The notes beneath the pieces are model-generated. The model saw nothing but the letters and a program-made list of their open reading frames with translations. It had not been told where the DNA came from and did not search any database. 11,174 nt of DNA from Actinomycetota bacterium (GTDB taxonomy: Bacteria > Actinomycetota > Actinomycetes > Streptosporangiales > Streptosporangiaceae), in the NCBI GenBank assembly GCA_003168295.1, contig PMST01000108.1, positions 6,033 to 17,206 on the forward strand. The letters run 5' to 3'. Below, piece after piece: positions 5,972-11,174 of this stretch. Each line of letters starts with the position of its first letter. Positions within the stretch are counted from its first letter, which is position 1. Position numbers and translations under genes: made by a program.

Positions 5972-6142
5972 CTACCGGACGCTCCGGAACATCATCCGCA
6001 GCCAGGCCGGACTCAGCACGCGTGGCCGCCTCCGTCTCGCCAACCTGCCGGACACCTTGTGAATGCACATGCCATGGTCGTCCACAAGGCAGTCGCCTGG
6101 ACAGTCTCCCCAGCAGTGCCGGCAGTGGCGGACGTCGGCCAT
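5972..6142 (-). CDS. Small cysteine/histidine-rich protein, putative metal binder
   Basis: A 56-residue basic protein with a compact Cys/His cluster at its N-terminus: HCRHCWGDCPGDCLVDDHGM (6-25) followed by CIH. Cysteines are C7, C10, C14, C18 and C26; histidines are H6, H9, H23 and H28. The spacing is C-x2-C-x3-C-x3-C-x7-C-x-H. The second half is Arg-rich (SGRLARRRRPRV, 31-42) and could contact nucleic acid. ATG 6142 is chosen because AAAGG lies 7 nt upstream. Similar short proteins with an H-C-x-x-C-W/Y-G-x-C-P-G-x-C core are, as I recall, scattered through actinomycetes as unnamed ORFs. A zinc or other metal site is inferred from the residues. The product is too small to classify further. 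Confidence 0.65.
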   Translation of the reverse strand: MADVRHCRHCWGDCPGDCLVDDHGMCIHKVSGRLARRRRPRVLSPAWLRMMFRSVR

Positions 6143-6182
6143 GCGCAGACCTTTCAAGGCGTGGTGACACTCACATGCTGTG

Positions 6183-6211
6183 TTACCTGTCTTCGGTTTA
6201 CCCGTCTTCGG
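6183..6211. repeat. Direct repeat TTACC(T/C)GTCTTCGG x2 in a divergent promoter region
   Basis: Two 14-bp copies (6183-6196 and 6198-6211, one mismatch) with a 15-bp period lie in the 137-bp gap between the cysteine-rich gene (start 6142, minus) and the DUF998 gene (start 6280, plus). Closely spaced same-direction repeats suit a tandem-binding regulator. They lie 41 bp or more from the cysteine-rich ATG. No protein is assigned. Confidence 0.5.
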
Positions 6212-6267
6212 CGACTCTCGGCAACCGGGTCACGGGTCGGCGGGGACAACTGAGAGCCGCGGCTCGG

Positions 6268-6273
6268 TAGTGT
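6268..6273 (+). promoter_or_regulatory. Leaderless -10 (TAGTGT) for the DUF998 gene
   Basis: TAGTGT matches TANNNT and lies exactly 6 nt before GTG 6280, the same geometry as at 4928 and 5007. A weak -35-like GGACAA (6244-6249) lies 18 nt upstream. No Shine-Dalgarno sequence precedes GTG. Confidence 0.45.
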
Positions 6274-6279
6274 TGGGTC

Positions 6280-6978
6280 GTGGAGACGGCCAGCGCGCAG
6301 AACGGATCGGCGAGATGGACTCGCCGTCTGCTGTCCTGCGGTCTGGCGGCAGGGCCGGTCTTCGTCACGGCATTCCTTATCCAGGGCGCCACCCGGGAGG
6401 GGTACCGGCCCTCGCGTCATCCCGTCAGTTCGCTGGCACTCGGGCCGCGCGGCTGGGTCCAGGCCGCGAACTTCGCCGTGACCGGGACGCTGGTCCTGGC
6501 CGACACCGCGGGCCTGTGGCGCGCTCGTGACCCCGCGCTCAGCACGCGGGCAGGGCAGGTCCTGATCGGAGCAGCCGGGGCCGGCATTATCGGCGCAGCC
6601 GTCTTCGCGACCGACCCGGTGAGCGGTTACCCGCCAGGAACACCCGACGCGCTCGTTGCGCCTAGCCGCACCGGCGTGGTGCACAACCTCGCCGCGGTCC
6701 CCGTCTTCTTCGGCCTGCCAGCCGCCGGGTTCATCTGCGCCTGGCAGTCCGCCCGGATCCGCCAGCGCGGATTCGCCCTGTACAGCGCGGTTACCGCAGC
6801 GACCATGCTGGCTACCACGTTCCTGGCTGGTGCGGGCTTTAATCAATCACCCCGGCTGGTCAACCGCGCCGGATGGTTCCAGCGTGCCAGCATCCTGGCC
6901 GGCTTCGGCTGGCTCGCAGCCCTATCCGCCCGAGCGCTCAAGCGTGCATCAGCCGCCCAGCCCCTCCAAACCCAGTAG
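6280..6978 (+). CDS. DUF998 family integral membrane protein
   Basis: A 232-residue polytopic protein with about six hydrophobic spans (near 17-35, 62-80, 93-111, 136-155, 167-187 and 203-220). Family-typical loops are GYRPSRHPVSSLALGPRGWV (41-60), FATDPVSGYPPGTP (109-122) and GVVHNLAA (132-139). These match the DUF998 pattern of conserved Arg-His-Pro, Asp-Pro and Gly-x-x-His motifs. The molecular function of the family is not established. The start is GTG 6280, supported by a leaderless -10 six bases upstream. The gene ends 18 nt from the end of the convergent cyclase-like gene. No operon partner is evident on this strand. Confidence 0.85.
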   Translation: METASAQNGSARWTRRLLSCGLAAGPVFVTAFLIQGATREGYRPSRHPVSSLALGPRGWVQAANFAVTGTLVLADTAGLWRARDPALSTRAGQVLIGAAGAGIIGAAVFATDPVSGYPPGTPDALVAPSRTGVVHNLAAVPVFFGLPAAGFICAWQSARIRQRGFALYSAVTAATMLATTFLAGAGFNQSPRLVNRAGWFQRASILAGFGWLAALSARALKRASAAQPLQTQ

Positions 6979-6996
6979 CCCCACGCAGCCGAGAGC

Positions 6997-8511
6997 TTAA
7001 CCAATCTGGGCCGTCTTGGCCGCGGCCGGCCGGATTTCACCGGATTTCTGTGCGAGATATATCCAGGCATTAAAAGCCTGCTTCTTGACCCGGCATTTTA
7101 GCTGCTGGTAGGCCGCAGGATCGACGGGTCCTGGGTTGGGCTGGATGATGGTGTCGTAGACGAAAGGTGAGGTAATAAATCCGAGGTCAGCTCCGGTTTC
7201 GGCGAGCTGGCGCCGGAGAGCCGAAGCGTCAAGTAGCCGGGAAGCATGGACGATGGCTAGTCCGTCTACTCCATGGGCATCGGAAACGACAGGACCGACG
7301 TGAAGCGCGATGCGCATCTGGATGCGGGTTGCCGGTGCCGCTGTGCTGTTGTATCGGCACAAGAGGGTGGCGAGGTTATCGAGGATGCGGTCCACGGTTG
7401 AACTGGTCGGCACGTGCGGAGGTATGATAAGGAGAATCCCGTCGCCGCGGTCTTCGCGGTGGTAGTCATGCTGCCGGTCAGGATTTTCGAACAAGCTCTG
7501 CGAGATCTGATACAGCGCTACGCGGATTCTCCTGCGATCCGTGTCATTGCGCGTTCTGGCACCGAAGTTGGCGATGTCGATGAGCACGATAGTGCAATTC
7601 TGGCCGTTCCATGAGCCTGCTAGGCGGACAGCTCTCGGGGTGCAATTGCCGTCGACGGTGGCGCGCCAGGAAACATTTTGGGTGAGTCGATTGTAGATCT
7701 GGTTCTCTATGATCGTCAGGATGCGTGGATGGCGCTGGAGGAAGTCGGCGAAATCCTCGGTTGGGACGACATGAGCGGTGACGGTCTCCAGGGCGGTGAT
7801 AGTGGCCGACCGCTCGGTTACCTGAAGGGCTGCCCTCTCCCCCACGATGTCTCCGGCCTGACGGATCGCAACTAGCTGCTGCCCGCTAGGTGATTCAACG
7901 CAGACCTTGATCCGGCCGGATCGAATCAGGATGACGTGATCGGCCCGCTGTCCCTCGTGGCACAGGACGCTACCTGGCCGAAACGTTGTCTGGGCAGCTG
8001 TGGCGGCGAGGTCGGCCTGTTCGGCGGGCATGAGCAAGTCCCAGAAGCTGGCCGGGCGAGCCGCCCGGCCCACCGAGACAACGGCTTTATCCTCACCGCA
8101 CAGTTGTGCAGGCTCCTTCCTGAGCCCCCTCATCCAGCCACCGGTAACCATGTACACCACACGCGTGGCGAGATCGAGCCAGCGATCGGCCATGATTTGA
8201 TCACCGACGCTGCGAGCCGCCGCCAAGAGGCACCAAAGCACGAGCGTCAGAACGATCACGACCGTGATCACAACAGCGACCAGCAGAACGCTCACCGCGA
8301 TTTCCATCCACTCATCCGGAATGGGCAGCAGGTGGACGCGGCTCAGTCTGAGGCTGTGGTCGCTGAGGGCCAGGCTGAAGGCGAGCCATGCTCCGCCGGA
8401 CGAGAGGGCAATAGGGAGGACGTACTTCCCGCGGCGCGGCTTCCGGACGATCGTGTCCTGCCCACTGGGCGCACGTTCCGCCCACGCCCTGTCTGGCGAC
8501 TCTTCACGCAT
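6997..8511 (-). CDS. Membrane-anchored cNMP-binding / class III nucleotidyl-cyclase-like protein
   Basis: A 504-residue multidomain protein. Two hydrophobic spans (about 30-50 and 70-99) anchor it. A CRP-like cyclic-nucleotide-binding domain follows (about 155-275): its phosphate-binding cassette GDIVGERAAL (220-229) plus ERSATITA (233-240) keeps E225 and R234, the residues that normally hold the ribose and phosphate. The C-terminal part (about 305-487) resembles a class III adenylate/guanylate cyclase: LIDIANF with D312, REDRGDG with D357 (45 residues later, near the usual metal-Asp spacing), MRIALHVGPVV (399-409), and HASRL with R425. E353 sits where guanylate cyclases have Glu and adenylate cyclases Lys. 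The usual Asn before the Arg is replaced. Activity is therefore plausible but unproven, and a nucleotide-sensing pseudo-cyclase is the alternative. ATG 8511 has GAGG 5 nt upstream; longer versions lack support. It diverges from the gene at 8722. Confidence 0.82.
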   Translation of the reverse strand: MREESPDRAWAERAPSGQDTIVRKPRRGKYVLPIALSSGGAWLAFSLALSDHSLRLSRVHLLPIPDEWMEIAVSVLLVAVVITVVIVLTLVLWCLLAAARSVGDQIMADRWLDLATRVVYMVTGGWMRGLRKEPAQLCGEDKAVVSVGRAARPASFWDLLMPAEQADLAATAAQTTFRPGSVLCHEGQRADHVILIRSGRIKVCVESPSGQQLVAIRQAGDIVGERAALQVTERSATITALETVTAHVVPTEDFADFLQRHPRILTIIENQIYNRLTQNVSWRATVDGNCTPRAVRLAGSWNGQNCTIVLIDIANFGARTRNDTDRRRIRVALYQISQSLFENPDRQHDYHREDRGDGILLIIPPHVPTSSTVDRILDNLATLLCRYNSTAAPATRIQMRIALHVGPVVSDAHGVDGLAIVHASRLLDASALRRQLAETGADLGFITSPFVYDTIIQPNPGPVDPAAYQQLKCRVKKQAFNAWIYLAQKSGEIRPAAAKTAQIG

Positions 8512-8617
8512 TACCGCCTCGCCTTCCTGACTGCAAGCCAGACCACTCACGCTGTCCTGAGGGCGCATGCACCGCTGCGACCAGCAGGAATAGCCGCACG
8601 TCTCGGTGGCAGGTTCC

Positions 8618-8646
8618 TTGCACCTCAAGGTACTGACCGGTAACTT
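8618..8646 (+). promoter_or_regulatory. Predicted promoter for the gene at 8722
   Basis: TTGCAC (8618-8623) and TAACTT (8641-8646, TANNNT) are separated by exactly 17 bp, the optimal spacing. Each hexamer is a modest match. The start point would be near 8653, giving a leader of about 70 nt that contains the dyad at 8679-8692 and the GGAGG site at 8709-8713. It lies in the 210-bp divergent gap (8512-8721), the largest non-coding stretch in the window. Confidence 0.4.
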
Positions 8647-8678
8647 AGCTGGCAACATGGCGGAACCGAACTGCGCAG

Positions 8679-8692
8679 CCCACCCAGGTGGG
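8679..8692. promoter_or_regulatory. Inverted repeat CCCACC-CA-GGTGGG, candidate operator
   Basis: Perfect 6-bp arms with a 2-bp spacer, 29 bp before ATG 8722 and between the predicted promoter and the ribosome-binding site. The 2-nt loop is too tight for a good RNA hairpin, so a DNA-binding site is more likely. If the product at 8722 is a DNA-binding regulator, this is the obvious self-control site. That link is inferred. Confidence 0.45.
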
Positions 8693-8721
8693 TCGTAACA
8701 GCAGGCACGGAGGTTAATACG

Positions 8722-9615
8722 ATGAGTAGAGATGCTCAAGCGGATCAGGAAGCAGCTGATGATCGTTTGTATGACCTGCTGTCAGAGGTCTGGCATGCGG
8801 ATACCCTGGCTGACAATCCCCGGACCCGCGAGTTCCTGGATGCGGGGCAGGAGCTACTCCGCAGCGGGCTGGCCCGTAGCTCCGGCCAGCCGCTTGATCC
8901 GGAAAGCAGCAAGGCTAGGGCGCCCTTCGACGAGCTCCTAGCCTGGGTATCGCGCCGGAAGGTGGTCGATCATGCCGCCCGCCGGCACGTCGGCGACAAG
9001 AGCGACCAGCCCACAGAATCGGCCTACCGCTACCGGTGGCGGACCCAGGCCGGCTATCTCCGCGACCTCGTTATCTACGCGCTGCGACCGCGCATGGCCA
9101 CGCCAAAAGAAACGGCAAAGGCAAAGGATGCCCTGTTCAAGGGGCAGCCGCTGGACAAGGCGGTCGATCAGATCGCCTATGACGAGGTACGGGACCTAAA
9201 CGAAGATCCAGCGTTCCGGCTGCAAATGGTCTTCCAGGCAATCTTGGCCCACGACGATCACGTCGCAAACGCACTGCGCCGCATAGACAGGACCAATTTC
9301 GAAACCTGGCGAGATTTCTACACCGAGGCCCTCGGTCAACTCGGCATAAAGCTACGACCAGACGTCAGCGTGGAGGATTTCGCCTACGCCCTGCAAGCGG
9401 CGGGCGAAGGCGTGGTTTTCAGGTCTTTGCTGCCCGTCAAGAGCGAAACCATTCCCGCTGCGCTCGCCATTGATCACAAGAACAAGACGTCACGGCCGCT
9501 CGCGTTGATTGCCATGGCCCTCCTCGTAGCATTCGCAGATCCAGGCGATGGCAGGCCTCTGCGCGAGGTCGTCGGTAAATTGGCCGCACCTTCTAACGGT
9601 GCAGAAGGAAATTGA
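8722..9615 (+). CDS. Uncharacterised protein, possibly an atypical TetR-like regulator
   Basis: A 297-residue soluble protein. ATG 8722 is well supported by GGAGG (8709-8713) 8 nt upstream. I recognise no firm family. Residues about 70-120 hold SRRKVVDHAARRHV (77-90) and, after a polar loop, SAYRYRWRTQAGYLRDLVIY (100-119). The Y-R-Y-R-W plus Y-L-x-D-L-V arrangement resembles the recognition helix and helix 4 of TetR proteins (Y-x-Y-F ... L-L), but the preceding turn is longer than normal. The C-terminal helices, including FETWRDFYTEALGQLGIKLR (193-212) and VEDFAYALQAAGEG (217-230), resemble TetR ligand-domain helices. The first 60 residues are charged and of unknown role. It diverges from the cNMP/cyclase-like gene, suggesting it controls or partners it. 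A non-DNA-binding helical protein remains possible. Confidence 0.75.
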   Translation: MSRDAQADQEAADDRLYDLLSEVWHADTLADNPRTREFLDAGQELLRSGLARSSGQPLDPESSKARAPFDELLAWVSRRKVVDHAARRHVGDKSDQPTESAYRYRWRTQAGYLRDLVIYALRPRMATPKETAKAKDALFKGQPLDKAVDQIAYDEVRDLNEDPAFRLQMVFQAILAHDDHVANALRRIDRTNFETWRDFYTEALGQLGIKLRPDVSVEDFAYALQAAGEGVVFRSLLPVKSETIPAALAIDHKNKTSRPLALIAMALLVAFADPGDGRPLREVVGKLAAPSNGAEGN

Positions 9616-9631
9616 TCTCCGCCCGTGTCAG

Positions 9632-11143
9632 CTAATCTTGCCGGCTCTTTGGGATGCCGGCTCCGATGCCCATGACGCGATCTTGCCGGCGCGGGCTTCG
9701 GGTGATCGTGGCGCGGGTCAGCTGAGTAGTGAATTCGGCCAGCGCCCGCCCGGTACCCGCCGTCCAGTCCTTGAACTCGCCAGGAGTCATGGTGTTACCG
9801 ATCCCGTCTGGGGTGAGGTGGCGAGGCTGCCCGCGGCGGCCGAGGCGGTGCCATGATGCGCCGGCCGGCGATGGGATGAGGGCTTGCCCGAAGATCCTGG
9901 CGGCCGTGCCGGTGCCTAGTGTGCTGACGGCTGGGGTCAGTCCGGTGAGGACGCAACCGACACGGTGGGCGTAGTCCGGATCGGTCTTCGCCCGTGATGC
10001 GATGGTCCGCAGGGCGCGGAGCCAGACATGGTTCAGGTTGCGGTTACGGAAGAGCTGGACGACGAGCCGGGAGAACGCCATGTCCGTACGCAGGCTTTGA
10101 TGCACACGCTGCTGGTAGCCCTCCAAACAGGCCGCGTCCAGCCGATCTGAAGCGAGGCAGTCAGCCGCGATGTCGGCGGCCCAGCGGGCGCTGTGCAGCG
10201 CGTACTGGATTCCCTCGCCGTTGAGCGGATTGATCAGCCCGGCAGCGTCGCCGAGCAGCATCATGCGGTCGCCGATCAGCGGCAGCCGCGGATTGTAGGT
10301 CGTCAGCGGGTGCCCGAGGATCTTTCCGCGCATCCGGGCACCCCGGAGCCGGTATTGCAATGAGGCGTCCTCGGCGATCAGCCGCTGCAGCATCTCACGC
10401 AGATTACGGCCGGACTGCGGGTAGGTGGACACGAGCATGCCGACGCCCAGGTTGGCCGACCCGCCGTCGGCCGGGAACAGCCAGTAATAGCCGGGGAAGC
10501 TGTCGCTGCGAAAGCAGACGTCGCCCTGGCCGGCCGGGCCCTTGACATCATCGAAGTAAGCTCGCACGGCCACGATCCGGTCCTGGCGGGGCGGTACGCC
10601 TGCGCGCAGCGTCCGGGCGACCATCGAGTTGCTGCCGTCGGCCCCCAGCAGCAGCCGGGTGCGCAGCTGCCACGGGCCTGCCGCGCTCTGGCCCCGGACG
10701 GTGATCGCGTCGGGCGCCTGCTGCACCGCGGTCACCTTACGGCCGTCCAGGACGGTTGCTCCGGCGTGCCGGGCCGCGTCCAGGATCCAGGCGTCCAGCT
10801 GCAGCCGGGGAATGACCCGGCCGTAGCTAGGAAGCCCGTCAACCTGCGGGATCCCCATCACGGTGAGCTGGTCTCCATCGACGTGCAAAGCCAGATCAGC
10901 CATCTTGCTGGTCGCACGGAACGCCGTGGCCTGGGCCACGCCGAGGTCGGCCAGTTCGACGAGCGCCGCCGGTCCGACGAAGTCGCCGCATACCTTGTCG
11001 CGCGGGAAGCTGGCCCGGTCGATTAGCACAGTCCGGAACCCTCGCGCGGCCAGCCGCGCAGCAGCAGCCGCCCCGGCGGGGCCGCCGCCGACGACGATGG
11101 CATCTGCGTCGTGCCCCGGTGCCCCGGCTGCGGGCCGCGCCAT
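9632..11143 (-). CDS. Geranylgeranyl-reductase-family FAD-dependent oxidoreductase
   Basis: A 503-residue flavoprotein. The N-terminal Rossmann motif is AIVVGGGPAGAAAAARLAAR (15-34) with the acidic strand end VLIDRA (39-44). Next come the family's FPRDKVCGDFVGP (46-58), the GADGSNS segment (167-173) and the second FAD motif LLGDAAGLINPLNGEGIQYA (296-315), all intact. The family reduces isoprenoid double bonds (archaeal and chlorophyll lipids, menaquinone side chains) or hydroxylates; the substrate cannot be fixed here. Relatives I recall are about 400-430 residues, so the last 70-80 residues, ending in a basic Ser/Arg-rich tail, look like an extension. ATG 11143 overlaps the TGA of an upstream gene (TGATG), implying an operon continuing off the right edge. 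It ends 16 nt from the convergent gene at 8722-9615. Confidence 0.88.
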   Translation of the reverse strand: MARPAAGAPGHDADAIVVGGGPAGAAAAARLAARGFRTVLIDRASFPRDKVCGDFVGPAALVELADLGVAQATAFRATSKMADLALHVDGDQLTVMGIPQVDGLPSYGRVIPRLQLDAWILDAARHAGATVLDGRKVTAVQQAPDAITVRGQSAAGPWQLRTRLLLGADGSNSMVARTLRAGVPPRQDRIVAVRAYFDDVKGPAGQGDVCFRSDSFPGYYWLFPADGGSANLGVGMLVSTYPQSGRNLREMLQRLIAEDASLQYRLRGARMRGKILGHPLTTYNPRLPLIGDRMMLLGDAAGLINPLNGEGIQYALHSARWAADIAADCLASDRLDAACLEGYQQRVHQSLRTDMAFSRLVVQLFRNRNLNHVWLRALRTIASRAKTDPDYAHRVGCVLTGLTPAVSTLGTGTAARIFGQALIPSPAGASWHRLGRRGQPRHLTPDGIGNTMTPGEFKDWTAGTGRALAEFTTQLTRATITRSPRRQDRVMGIGAGIPKSRQD

Positions 11144-11174
11144 CAGCCGAGCTTCCAGGGATCGATGAGTTCGA
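11143..11174 (-). CDS. C-terminal end of an unidentified gene (partial)
   Basis: On the minus strand the last codons read ELIDPWKLG followed by TGA at 11145-11143, which shares one base with the ATG of the flavoprotein gene. The identical coupling geometry at 1673 and the non-random ending make a real upstream gene likely. Only nine residues are visible, so no product is named. Confidence 0.5.
   Translation of the reverse strand, partial: ELIDPWKLG

Noticed and set aside
6154..6846. 230-codon minus-strand open frame opposite the DUF998 gene
   Set aside because: Antisense shadow of a recognisable membrane protein; its product is a charged, Arg/Gly-rich sequence without motifs.
7018..7048. 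GGCCGCGGCC and CCGGCCGG palindromes plus a CGGATTTC direct repeat as a terminator
   Set aside because: They lie inside the 3' coding end of the cyclase-like gene, have no T-tract in either direction, and short GC palindromes are expected by chance here.
8512..8739. 76-residue N-terminal extension of the cyclase-like protein up to 8739
   Set aside because: It would overlap the well-supported start of the gene at 8722 and cover its promoter. ATG 8511 has a good ribosome-binding site, and the extension has no domain features.
1671..11145. Both the LLM gene and the flavoprotein begin with MARP after similar CGAGCTTC/TGATGGC sequence, hinting at duplicated gene starts
   Set aside because: The similarity covers only a few codons, is biased by GC-rich Ala/Arg/Pro codons, and does not extend further; chance is sufficient.

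Overview
The window looks like chromosomal DNA from a high-GC actinomycete. The evidence is strong G/C bias at third codon positions, a luciferase-like oxidoreductase of the type usually tied to coenzyme F420, a geranylgeranyl-reductase-family flavoprotein, a DUF998 membrane protein, and several promoters with the actinobacterial TANNNT -10 placed for leaderless transcription. The species cannot be named from this sequence.

Layout. (1) 1-4190: a MarR-family regulator (+) converges tail to tail on a three-gene minus-strand operon: acyl-CoA synthetase, then enoyl-CoA hydratase/isomerase, then LLM-class oxidoreductase. Genes 2 and 3 are joined by a TGATG stop/start overlap. Genes 1 and 2 are joined by a triplicated 23-bp unit that creates a chain of ATGA overlaps. 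The set suggests CoA-dependent breakdown or modification of a carboxylic acid of unknown identity. The MarR promoter and the operon promoter share a 9-bp word and each carries dyad symmetry. (2) 4224-5912: a small membrane protein (-) and a conserved hypothetical protein (+) diverge from back-to-back, apparently leaderless promoters, with a perfect 26-bp palindrome in the first codons of the membrane protein. (3) 5972-6978: a 56-residue cysteine-rich protein (-) diverges from a leaderless DUF998 membrane protein (+). (4) 6997-9615: the most unusual part, somewhat less GC-rich than its surroundings. A membrane-anchored protein (-) joins a cyclic-nucleotide-binding domain to a class III nucleotidyl-cyclase-like domain. 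It diverges from an uncharacterised protein (+) that may have an atypical TetR-like fold. This pair is the best candidate for an undescribed signalling module. (5) 9632-11174: a geranylgeranyl-reductase-family flavoprotein (-), coupled by TGATG to the last codons of a gene that runs off the right edge.

No rRNA, tRNA, CRISPR array, transposase or phage gene was seen. No gene-free stretch exceeds 300 bases; the largest gap is 210 bp, at 8512-8721.
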